5,319 nucleotides of DNA, from NCBI GenBank assembly GCA_001563325.1, contig LRSK01000155.1:1-5319 (forward strand), in the 5' to 3' direction. Source of the DNA: Candidatus Thorarchaeota archaeon SMTZ1-83 (lineage in GTDB: Archaea > Asgardarchaeota > Thorarchaeia > Thorarchaeales > Thorarchaeaceae). The translations under genes were made by a program, and so were the position numbers. This document shows positions 1 to 5,319 of the stretch, one piece after another; positions within the stretch are counted from its first letter, which is position 1, and each line of letters opens with the position of its first letter. The notes under the pieces are model-generated. The model did no database searches. It saw only the letters and a program-made list of their open reading frames with translations, and was not told the origin of the DNA.

Positions 1-624
1 ACCGAGCTCCTTTGCCCATTTTATGTACTGGGGTAAATGTTTGCTAACTGTGGGCTCACCACCTGCGAACTGAAGTGCAGGAGCAGGCACTGGCTCGTTG
101 CTCCTGAGATTCTTCATCATATCGAAGACTTCCTGAGGTGTAGGCTCATAGACCGTTCCGCCTTCAGCAGCCACAGCAAAGCAGATTGGACATCTGAGAT
201 TACATCTGTTCGTGACATCCAGCAACGCTAGGGCGGTGTGCGACTTGTGTTCAGGGCATTGGCCACAGTCTTCAGGACATCCTTTCACGGTTTCAGTTCT
301 GGGATTATCTAGACCTACGGATTTGTACCACCATTTTGATGCCTCTTTGAACATCTTGGCGTCGCCCCAATAGATATCGACAAACTCTCCATGCTTCTCA
401 CAGGTCTTCTTGTACATGACCTTTCCATCCTCTTCATAGAGCATGGCATCTATCACATTTACATCATCATTTGTCAAGAAACACTCAGGACATATTGATT
501 GAGTCTTATAGGGAAGTTTCCTCTCCGGATACTTCTCTACTTGAAACCTGGCATAGCCACCAGCATCCTCATGAGTGATGGGTTCCTCTGGAATCAGCTT
601 GACTTCATCAGTCACCATAATCAT
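1..624 (-). CDS. Radical-SAM protein of the tetraether lipid synthase (Tes-like, COG1964) family, N-terminal part
   Basis: The first 208 codons are present with no stop; the gene runs off the left edge. The radical-SAM cluster motif CNLRCPIC is visible (Cys141, Cys145, Cys148), followed by GGEP at 188-191, which normally contacts S-adenosylmethionine. Before the barrel there is a cysteine-rich head: CPEC at 45-48, TCEKHG around Cys75, and GCPEDCGQCPEH with Cys116, Cys120 and Cys123. This order, including the HKSHTALALLDVTNRC stretch, is what I know from the archaeal family (COG1964) that includes Tes, which joins the phytanyl chains of archaeal diether lipids into tetraethers using several iron-sulfur clusters. 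Paralogues with other or unknown substrates share the same layout, so lipid coupling is inferred. Roughly 300 C-terminal residues are probably missing. Starts at 624 (ATG), 618 (ATG) and 615 (GTG) are in frame. A GGAG at 629-632 lies 4 bases before the first and 10 before the second, so either ATG may be used. Its own promoter and several dyads lie just upstream. Confidence 0.85.
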   Translation of the reverse strand, partial: MIMVTDEVKLIPEEPITHEDAGGYARFQVEKYPERKLPYKTQSICPECFLTNDDVNVIDAMLYEEDGKVMYKKTCEKHGEFVDIYWGDAKMFKEASKWWYKSVGLDNPRTETVKGCPEDCGQCPEHKSHTALALLDVTNRCNLRCPICFAVAAEGGTVYEPTPQEVFDMMKNLRSNEPVPAPALQFAGGEPTVSKHLPQYIKWAKELG

Positions 625-630
625 TCCGCT

Positions 631-647
631 CCATAATCACTATATGG
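631..647. repeat. Inverted repeat CCATA / TATGG overlapping the Tes-like ribosome-binding site
   Basis: CCATA and TATGG face each other across seven bases (636-642). On the minus strand the second arm contributes the first two bases of the GGAG at 632-629, the only Shine-Dalgarno candidate for the radical-SAM start. Pairing would therefore partly hide it. The stem is only five pairs and A-T rich, so it is weak by itself. Confidence 0.25.
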
Positions 648-648
648 G

Positions 649-669
649 ACCACCACTAAACAGGGTGGT
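649..669. repeat. Inverted repeat ACCACC / GGTGGT in the Tes-like leader
   Basis: ACCACC (649-654) pairs perfectly with GGTGGT (664-669) across a nine-base loop. With four G-C pairs in six, it would form a reasonable hairpin in the presumed 5' leader of the radical-SAM mRNA, roughly 25-50 bases before the start codon. It is not followed by a T-run on the minus strand, so it does not look like a terminator. It may be an RNA structure or a protein site. Confidence 0.4.
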
Positions 670-670
670 A

Positions 671-678
671 TTCTAGAA
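671..678. repeat. 8-base palindrome TTCTAGAA near the expected transcription start
   Basis: TTCTAGAA is self-complementary and lies four bases from the dyad at 683-699, at about the predicted start of the Tes-like transcript. Eight-base palindromes occur by chance, so it is recorded mainly because it sits in a row of dyads. Confidence 0.2.
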
Positions 679-682
679 CAGG

Positions 683-699
683 TTGCGATGTCTTCGCAA
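683..699. repeat. Perfect 6+6 inverted repeat next to the TATA box
   Basis: TTGCGA and TCGCAA face each other across five bases (689-693). One arm overlaps the last bases of the proposed TATA box of the Tes-like gene, and the other lies just upstream of the expected transcription start. That is where an archaeal repressor would block the pre-initiation complex, so an operator is plausible. It could also form a short hairpin if transcribed from the gene behind. No regulator is identifiable in the window. Confidence 0.45.
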
Positions 700-704
700 T
701 ATAA
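698..704 (-). promoter_or_regulatory. Probable TATA box for the Tes-like gene
   Basis: Read on the minus strand this is TTATATT, preceded by AAAGG, which could serve as a weak purine-rich BRE. A transcription start about 25 bases downstream would fall near 675 and give a leader of about 50 bases. The box lies in the 118-base gap after the pyrophosphohydrolase gene, suggesting the radical-SAM gene can be transcribed separately from the two genes behind it. The assignment rests on archaeal promoter geometry only. Confidence 0.4.
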
Positions 705-736
705 CCTTTATCCGAAACTTCCGAGTATGAAAAGGG

Positions 737-759
737 GCATGTCTATTCTTGCATGTCTA
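737..759. repeat. Short direct repeat GCATGTCTA at the end of the pyrophosphohydrolase gene
   Basis: GCATGTCTA occurs at 737-745 and again at 751-759, a 14-base spacing. The copies span the last codons and the TAG stop of the minus-strand pyrophosphohydrolase gene. It may be a small local duplication that placed or extended the C-terminus, or chance. Just beyond it the minus strand reads CCCCTTTTC, which is at most a weak archaeal T-stretch terminator. Confidence 0.3.
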
Positions 760-1054
760 GAACATATCCCTTCTCGAACCCGCCCCTCTCCTCACGCTTC
801 TTTAGGCGAGCTTCTTCTATTGTTTCACGGTCAATAGATCGATGAACTAGAAGGGCCTCAATTGTTTCAAGAATATCTGCGATCTCCTCATCGTCCCCTG
901 AATTCAATAGCTCCTGGGCTTCCTCGACCACCTTGAGCCTTATGAATTTGTCAAGTTCACTTCCAGACACAACACGCACTTGTGGGTCTCCGCCAATTTT
1001 CCTGATTATATCAGGGATTCTATCACGAACAAGCTTCTCAGGCAATATCAGCAC
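743..1054 (-). CDS. MazG-like house-cleaning nucleotide pyrophosphohydrolase (COG4997-like)
   Basis: This is a complete 103-residue all-alpha NTP pyrophosphohydrolase. Such enzymes hydrolyse non-canonical or surplus (d)NTPs to the monophosphate and pyrophosphate in the cytosol. The opening KLVRDRIPDIIRK (residues 7-19) is typical of the small single-domain COG4997 group. The magnesium-binding ExxE...ExxD pattern is visible as Glu45, Glu48, Glu57 and Asp60 in EEAQEL and DDEEIADILE. The C-terminal KKREERGGFEKGYVL tail is also characteristic, and the length is normal for the group. The start is GTG at 1054. No in-frame ATG precedes KLVRD, and no strong Shine-Dalgarno is visible, only a GGA about eight bases upstream. 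The gene begins 12 bases after the stop of the 222-residue gene, so the two are probably co-transcribed and perhaps translationally coupled. The actual nucleotide substrate cannot be read from the sequence. A histidine-biosynthesis role (HisE) is less likely because the KLVRDRIP start is not of that type and no his gene is adjacent. Confidence 0.88.
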   Translation of the reverse strand: MLILPEKLVRDRIPDIIRKIGGDPQVRVVSGSELDKFIRLKVVEEAQELLNSGDDEEIADILETIEALLVHRSIDRETIEEARLKKREERGGFEKGYVLDMQE

Positions 1055-1066
1055 CTAATGTCCAGA

Positions 1067-1735
1067 TCAGAGTATAAGAGCAACCTCAACTTGATGACGA
1101 GCTACTTCAAGGAAAGCATCAATGGCTGCTCGCAAGTCATTAGGGATTTCTGTTGTCCATGGCTCATCTGAATCTCGTGCAACAGACTCTGTCATGGCAC
1201 TGAAAGAAAGGAACTTCGGTGTAAGTGACATATCAAATGAAACTGTGCCAATCCATTGTCCATTATGGACGATTTCGTATGTTGGCTGGCATTTTCTTAA
1301 AGCATCAGGTACAATTGCATTCCAAAAGAAGGACATTCCATTGTACTGACCGGGCTTGCCTAATGCAATATTGTAGGTGTCCATCATGGCTTTTGCAGCA
1401 ACTAAATCATAAAGAATCCCCACGCGGCAATTCAGGCACTGATTGAACTCCAGACCGTCACCGCTTGCTTTGACGTAAGCGATACCATTCTTCTCGATGT
1501 TATTGTCATTGCAGTGAACACACAAGTCCATTCCCCAACGGACTTCCAGATGATCCTCGAAAGGTCCTTCTAGGAATCGTTTGGTGGCGCCTTCAAAAGC
1601 AATCCGGACTGCTTCTTCTCCTTCATTGTCCATCTTCTTTCTTATAACGCTCCAGACCTCAAGGAGATCTTGCCACAGAACATTCAGAATTGTGTCTGCA
1701 AGCTTGTCTAATGGCCTATCCTCAAGAGAACTCAT
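1067..1735 (-). CDS. Hypothetical protein with two CxxC pairs, probable zinc- or metal-binding
   Basis: A complete 222-residue protein that I do not recognise. The N-terminal ~60 residues look helical and amphipathic (DKLADTILNVLWQDLLEVW). The middle contains CVHC (Cys72, Cys75) and CLNC (Cys100, Cys103), separated by 24 residues, the layout of a zinc ribbon or similar structural metal site. After that come an aromatic-rich stretch with MSFFWNA at 134-140, a beta-like segment around GQWIGTVSFDMSL (159-171), and a helical C-terminus. There is no signal peptide or membrane segment. The ATG at 1735 is supported by AGGAG at 1745-1749, nine bases upstream. It is the first gene of a minus-strand pair with the MazG-like pyrophosphohydrolase 12 bases downstream, which is the only functional hint. 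Coding is supported by the single long frame, the good ribosome-binding site and the tight spacing. A nucleic-acid-related or adaptor role is possible but is a guess. Confidence 0.8.
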   Translation of the reverse strand: MSSLEDRPLDKLADTILNVLWQDLLEVWSVIRKKMDNEGEEAVRIAFEGATKRFLEGPFEDHLEVRWGMDLCVHCNDNNIEKNGIAYVKASGDGLEFNQCLNCRVGILYDLVAAKAMMDTYNIALGKPGQYNGMSFFWNAIVPDALRKCQPTYEIVHNGQWIGTVSFDMSLTPKFLSFSAMTESVARDSDEPWTTEIPNDLRAAIDAFLEVARHQVEVALIL

Positions 1736-1743
1736 ACCTTACA

Positions 1744-1755
1744 TCTCCTGGGAGA
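1744..1755 (-). promoter_or_regulatory. Ribosome-binding site of the 222-residue gene, inside an inverted repeat
   Basis: On the minus strand AGGAG (1749-1745) precedes the ATG at 1735 by nine bases and decides that start. It forms part of TCTCC-CA-GGAGA, five complementary bases on each side of a two-base centre. As RNA only the outer four pairs could close (loop of four), so any masking would be mild. As DNA it is a compact dyad. Confidence 0.5.
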
Positions 1756-1805
1756 TTATGACTATAGAAACTCATTCTTCAGAGGTGGCAATTAAGTCTT
1801 GGTCG

Positions 1806-1816
1806 TTTTAAGTAAA
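1806..1816 (-). promoter_or_regulatory. Possible TATA-like element for the minus-strand pair
   Basis: The minus strand reads TTTACTTAAAA here. A start about 25 bases further on would give a leader of roughly 45 bases to the ATG at 1735. The match to an archaeal TATA box is only fair; the element is proposed from position and AT content. Confidence 0.28.
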
Positions 1817-1825
1817 TCAAGGATT

Positions 1826-1833
1826 GGTTAACC
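1826..1833. repeat. Palindrome GGTTAACC in the middle of the divergent region
   Basis: A perfect 8-base palindrome lying 10-20 bases upstream of the left-facing TATA-like element and about 120 bases upstream of the right-facing one. Its position suits a regulator of the minus-strand pair, but the length is small enough to be chance. Confidence 0.22.
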
Positions 1834-1952
1834 TTCATTAGCCTAAGCTTTTTAACGGGGACAACTGCTGTTCTCAGAGAGCCCACATAGGTGATAATAG
1901 GATGGATTGCCAAATTCACTAGCACGCGTGAACCTCAAACTAGTCCATTCTC

Positions 1953-1963
1953 TTATTATATAC
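1953..1963 (+). promoter_or_regulatory. Probable TATA box for ileS
   Basis: TTATTATATAC is the most AT-rich element of the divergent region and contains TTATATA. An archaeal start 22-28 bases downstream would fall near 1985, giving an ileS leader of about 85-90 bases. No clear purine-rich BRE precedes it (the preceding bases are CCATTCTC), so strength is uncertain. Confidence 0.42.
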
Positions 1964-2072
1964 TTGTTCGATTTTCTGAAGAGAATTCAACCCAATTTGA
2001 GAGCAAACTACATTCTCTATCGAACAACTATGCTGCAGTTGAAATCTGCATGAATAATCTAGACCAAGGTTG

Positions 2073-5000
2073 ATGATGGAAATGTTCAAGCCGGTACCTA
2101 GTCAAGTTGACTTCGTCGCTCAAGAAGAAGAAATAGTCAAACTATGGGAGAATCTTCAAGCCTTTGATAAATTGAGGAATATGAGGGCAAAAGGCCCGAT
2201 TTGGTCGTTTCTTGATGGCCCTATTACTGCAAATAATCCCATGGGTGTTCATCACGGATGGGGCCGGACATACAAAGATCTATACCAACGTTTCAAGGCC
2301 ATGCAGGGATATCATACCCGCTATCAAAATGGCTTTGACTGCCAAGGCCTCTGGGTCGAGGTAAACGTTGAACGAGATGTGGGATTCAAGGGAAAGCAAG
2401 ACATAGAAGAATTCGGATTGGAGAAATTCATCGTATTGTGCAAGCAGCGAGTTTTGGAATATGCTGCAGTGCAGACCCAGCAGAGCATTCGACTGGGGTA
2501 TTGGATGGACTGGGATAATTTGGAAACTCTACAGAAACTACATGACGGCCTTGATACTGATCCTCTGGCCATCATGACTATAGAAGGTGTTTCCGGTCCA
2601 GTTACGGGCACTGTTGAACAGCTTGTTGGAAGACTCGGAATGCCCGAAGTAGGTGGTTCATACTACACATTTTCAGAGGAGAACAACTACACCATCTGGA
2701 CGGTACTTAAGTCATGTCACGGCAGAGGCTGGGTTTACAAAGGTCGAGATGTGATGCCGTGGTGTGCTCGTTGTGGAACAGCTATAAGCCAACATGAGAT
2801 AGTCACGGAAGGCTACCGCGAATTGACGCATCCAAGCATCACATTGAAGTTTCCGCTTGTGGATCGTCCAGGAGAGAGTCTTCTAGTATGGACAACGACT
2901 CCCTGGACTCTAAGCAGTAATGTTGCCGCCGCTGTCGGCCCGGAATTGACCTATGTTAAAGTACGTCAGGGCAAGGACACATTCTACTTGAGCCGCGGTA
3001 CGCTCCACATGCTGAAAGGGGACTACGAAATAATGGAAGTGCTGGTTGGCTTCGACATGGAAGGATGGGTTTATCATGGTCCCTTTGACGAGCTCCCAGC
3101 ACAAAAAGAGAGCGGAGTGGCAGGCAAGCACAAGGTGATACTGTGGGATGAAGTGGGAGAAGAGGAAGGTACTGGCATAGTGCACATCGCCCCGGGCTGT
3201 GGAGCAGAAGACTTCGAGCTATCTAAGGAATTTGACCTTGCTGCAATTGCGCCACTTACAGAAAATGGCATCTTCATTGACGGTTTCGATTGGCTGTCTG
3301 GGATGAATGTAAATTCAGTCGCTCAACCAATCTTTGATAATCTGAGTGAAAAGGGACTAACCTACAAGGTTGAGGACTACACTCACAGGTATCCAGTATG
3401 CTGGCGATGCCAAGAGGAATTAGTCTTTCGTCTAGTGGATGAGTGGTTCATCTCGATGGGGGTCAAACTCGATATTCCCTATGAAGACGTGACTGAGGAT
3501 CAGAAGGAGAAGAATCTCCGATATCAGATCATGGAAGTAGTTACTAACGATACCAACTGGCACCCATCCTTTGGAAAGGAGAGAGAATTAGATTGGTTAC
3601 GAAATATGGATGACTGGATGATTTCCAAGAAACGCTATTGGGGACTGGCATTGCCCATATGGGAGTGTTCGAACTGTGGTCACTTTGATGTGATAGGCAG
3701 TAGAGAAGAACTACAGAAACGTGCCGTTTCAGGATGGGACGCGTTCGAAGGTCGTTCACCTCATAGGCCATTCATCGATGAGATCGAGATAGAGTGCGAT
3801 GAATGTGATAGCAGAATGAGAAGAATTCCAGATGTTGGCAATCCTTGGCTGGACGCAGGAATAGTTGCAATGAGTACATTGAGGTACAACTCAGATAGAG
3901 AGTATTGGAACACTTGGTTTCCAGCAGATCTTATCAGCGAGAGCTTTCCCGGGCAGTTCAGGAACTGGTTCTACAGCCTTCTCGCTATGAGCACTATCCT
4001 TGAGCGTAAAGCACCATTTAGAGATGTCTTTACCTATGCCACATTGACTGCCGAGGATGGAAGGGAGATGCATAAGTCATGGGGCAATATGGTGGAGTTC
4101 AACGAGGCTGCTGAGAAAATGGGCGTAGACGTGATGCGTTGGCTTTATTGTTCTCATAAGCCTGAGAAGGACCTTGCCTTCGGGTACCATGGTGCTGATG
4201 AGATACGTCGACATTTCCTCATCCCGCTCTGGAATGTCTACTCCTTCTTTGTCACATACGCTCTCATAGACGGATGGGTTCCCAGAAACGATGTGAGATT
4301 GTCACCAAGCCTATTGGACAGATGGATACTCTCAAGGATGAACGAAGTCAACCGTGAAGTAACGGACTATCTGGAATCATATGAACCAAATATGGCAACG
4401 GCAGTTGTGGACCGATTCATAGACCACCTGAGTAATTGGTATCTGAGGCGAAGTCGTCGACGCTTTTGGGCAGAAGCAGGTGCAAGCGAAGAAGGCGATG
4501 CGGATAAGAATGCAGCTTATGACACGCTTTACCGCGTACTTGTTAATCTCTCTCGACTACTTGCACCATTTGTGCCATTCGTGTCTGAAGTAATGCATCA
4601 GAATCTTTCTCGAAGTATTGATTCAGGAGCGCCTGAGAGTGTTCATCATTGCGATTGGCCTATGAGTGAGTCTATTGATGATGTACTAAACAATGAGATG
4701 GAATTGGTGCTTCGCTTGGTGTCGCTGGGTCATGCAGCAAGAAACAAAGCAAATCGCAAACTTCGTCAACCATTATCTGAAATTGCTTTTGCTGTTGGAT
4801 TAGACAAGGAGCGAGATATAGTTGAGCGCTATGCTGAGTTGATTGGCAATGAATTGAATGTCAAGAGTGTTCGCTTTTTGGATGCTACTGCAGAGGTGAT
4901 TAGCTATAAGCTTAAACCTCTCCCGAAGCAACTAGGTCAGAAATATGGTTCACGCTTCCCTGCAGTTAGGGATGCGATATTGAGTCTGAATCCACGTATT

Positions 5001-5319
5001 GCATCGATACAGCTTCAGGCTGACGAATTTGTAGAAGTGGTTGTAAATGGCGATAAGCTAGAGATTCTTCCAGAAGAAATCGAGGTGATAGTTGAAGCCA
5101 AAGAGGGTTTCTCGACAGCCTCAGAGGGATCGTACCTCGCAGCGTTGACGACAGAAGTGACACATGAGCTTGAACTGGAAGGCTTGGCACGCGAATTCGT
5201 GCGACGTGTTCAAAGCGTACGCAAGTCAGCTGATCTTAACGTCAATGAACGGATAGAAGTGCAATATTCCTCAAGTAAGCGCTTGGCTGAAGCAGTGGAG
5301 TTTCATGAAGCATATATCG
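2073..5319 (+). CDS. ileS: Isoleucyl-tRNA synthetase with GVHH (swapped HIGH) signature, C-terminus cut by window edge
   Basis: 1082 codons are open and the last base of the window begins the next one. The enzyme charges tRNA-Ile with isoleucine in the cytosol. In order: N-terminal segment; catalytic fold with DGPITANNPMGVHHGWGR, where GVHH (58-61) replaces HIGH; CP1 editing domain with WTTTPWTL (273-280) and GTGIVHIAPGCGAEDF (366-381, including the conserved Asp380), so hydrolytic proofreading of Val-tRNA-Ile looks intact; FPGQFRNWFYSLL (625-637); then EMHKSWGN (665-672) in place of KMSKS. An anticodon-binding helical domain follows (about 745-900), then a C-terminal domain ending in EGLAREFVRRVQSVRKSA. 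Four CxxC pairs (231/234, 443/446, 532/535, 575/578) suggest zinc sites. Isoleucine rather than valine or leucine specificity is inferred from overall resemblance, notably NGFDCQGLWVE and the C-terminal domain. ATGs at 2073, 2076 and 2082 are in frame. AAGG at 2066-2069 best fits 2076 (six bases), so the true start may be one codon inside. Only a few dozen residues are probably missing. It stands alone on the plus strand behind its own promoter. Confidence 0.95.
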   Translation, partial: MMEMFKPVPSQVDFVAQEEEIVKLWENLQAFDKLRNMRAKGPIWSFLDGPITANNPMGVHHGWGRTYKDLYQRFKAMQGYHTRYQNGFDCQGLWVEVNVERDVGFKGKQDIEEFGLEKFIVLCKQRVLEYAAVQTQQSIRLGYWMDWDNLETLQKLHDGLDTDPLAIMTIEGVSGPVTGTVEQLVGRLGMPEVGGSYYTFSEENNYTIWTVLKSCHGRGWVYKGRDVMPWCARCGTAISQHEIVTEGYRELTHPSITLKFPLVDRPGESLLVWTTTPWTLSSNVAAAVGPELTYVKVRQGKDTFYLSRGTLHMLKGDYEIMEVLVGFDMEGWVYHGPFDELPAQKESGVAGKHKVILWDEVGEEEGTGIVHIAPGCGAEDFELSKEFDLAAIAPLTENGIFIDGFDWLSGMNVNSVAQPIFDNLSEKGLTYKVEDYTHRYPVCWRCQEELVFRLVDEWFISMGVKLDIPYEDVTEDQKEKNLRYQIMEVVTNDTNWHPSFGKERELDWLRNMDDWMISKKRYWGLALPIWECSNCGHFDVIGSREELQKRAVSGWDAFEGRSPHRPFIDEIEIECDECDSRMRRIPDVGNPWLDAGIVAMSTLRYNSDREYWNTWFPADLISESFPGQFRNWFYSLLAMSTILERKAPFRDVFTYATLTAEDGREMHKSWGNMVEFNEAAEKMGVDVMRWLYCSHKPEKDLAFGYHGADEIRRHFLIPLWNVYSFFVTYALIDGWVPRNDVRLSPSLLDRWILSRMNEVNREVTDYLESYEPNMATAVVDRFIDHLSNWYLRRSRRRFWAEAGASEEGDADKNAAYDTLYRVLVNLSRLLAPFVPFVSEVMHQNLSRSIDSGAPESVHHCDWPMSESIDDVLNNEMELVLRLVSLGHAARNKANRKLRQPLSEIAFAVGLDKERDIVERYAELIGNELNVKSVRFLDATAEVISYKLKPLPKQLGQKYGSRFPAVRDAILSLNPRIASIQLQADEFVEVVVNGDKLEILPEEIEVIVEAKEGFSTASEGSYLAALTTEVTHELELEGLAREFVRRVQSVRKSADLNVNERIEVQYSSSKRLAEAVEFHEAYI

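Larger units (their letters stand above)
1736..2072. other. Divergent intergenic region between the minus-strand pair and ileS
   Basis: These 337 bases separate two divergently transcribed genes and contain no convincing gene. From left to right: the ribosome-binding site of the 222-residue gene, a weak TATA-like element facing left (1806-1816), the palindrome GGTTAACC (1826-1833), a T-rich run (1849-1853), a clear AT-rich TATA-like element facing right (1953-1963), and a leader of about 85-90 bases for ileS. Near the ileS start the leader has a weak 5-base inverted repeat, CAACT (2025-2029) / AGTTG (2037-2041). No T-box-like or tRNA-like element is apparent. Confidence 0.6.

Noticed and set aside
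37..231. 64-residue plus-strand frame
   Set aside because: It lies antisense to the radical-SAM coding region, including the CNLRCPIC motif, and its translation shows no recognisable features.
608..634. Eight-codon frame starting at ATG 634 (minus strand), overlapping the Tes-like start
   Set aside because: It could act as a tiny upstream ORF, but it has no ribosome-binding site of its own and such frames arise easily by chance.
980..1811. Several plus-strand frames of 63-76 residues antisense to the two minus-strand genes
   Set aside because: They are antisense to well-supported genes and carry no recognisable domain or ribosome-binding site.
2025..2041. CAACT / AGTTG inverted repeat in the ileS leader as a T-box or attenuator
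   Set aside because: The stem is only five pairs with a seven-base loop. No T-box specifier loop, antiterminator or T-run terminator is present.
1891..2073. 60-residue plus-strand frame in the divergent region
   Set aside because: It starts with GTG directly after a stop and has no clear ribosome-binding site. It resembles no family I know, is A/T-rich, and overlaps the best ileS TATA-like element. Not annotated as a gene, though the TGATG overlap is recorded as a finding.
1758..2585. 12-base match ATGACTATAGAA upstream of the minus-strand pair and again within ileS
   Set aside because: The second copy is inside coding sequence of a conserved enzyme, there is no further similarity, and the length is consistent with chance.
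2324..5190. Minus-strand frames of 60-95 residues inside ileS
   Set aside because: All are antisense to the continuous, motif-rich IleRS frame; none has a plausible product.

Overview
The window reads as a piece of an archaeal genome of moderate GC, possibly an uncultured lineage such as an Asgard archaeon. The evidence is indirect. A radical-SAM gene of the archaeal tetraether-lipid-synthase type is present, AT-rich TATA-like elements sit at archaeal spacing upstream of genes, and start-site Shine-Dalgarno sequences are short. No rRNA or other taxonomic marker is present, so the placement is tentative. A bacterium carrying a tetraether-synthase-like gene cannot be excluded, because the isoleucyl-tRNA synthetase is of a form I associate with bacteria.

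Layout: there are four genes in two divergent blocks. On the minus strand, read right to left, are (i) a 222-residue protein of unknown function with two CxxC pairs (1067-1735), (ii) a 103-residue MazG-like house-cleaning nucleotide pyrophosphohydrolase (743-1054) only 12 bases behind it, and (iii) after a 118-base gap, the first 208 residues of a radical-SAM protein of the Tes/COG1964 type (1-624), cut by the left edge. On the plus strand, most of an isoleucyl-tRNA synthetase gene (2073-5319) runs off the right edge with probably only the last few dozen residues missing.

The 337-base divergent gap (1736-2072) holds probable promoters for both directions, a central GGTTAACC palindrome and a rather long ileS leader. 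The 118-base gap before the radical-SAM gene is short but dense. It has a TATA-like box, a perfect 6+6 dyad just downstream of it, a small palindrome, and two inverted repeats in the presumed leader, the last of which touches the ribosome-binding site.

The genes do not form one obvious pathway: translation (IleRS), nucleotide-pool cleaning (MazG-like) and, probably, membrane-lipid modification (Tes-like). I see no CRISPR array, transposon, tRNA or rRNA. The most notable points are the IleRS, whose two class-I signatures are both non-standard (GVHH for HIGH, EMHKS for KMSKS), the stacked dyads before the Tes-like gene, and the unassigned CxxC protein paired with the pyrophosphohydrolase. I do not see convincing evidence of an entirely new multi-gene system in this window.
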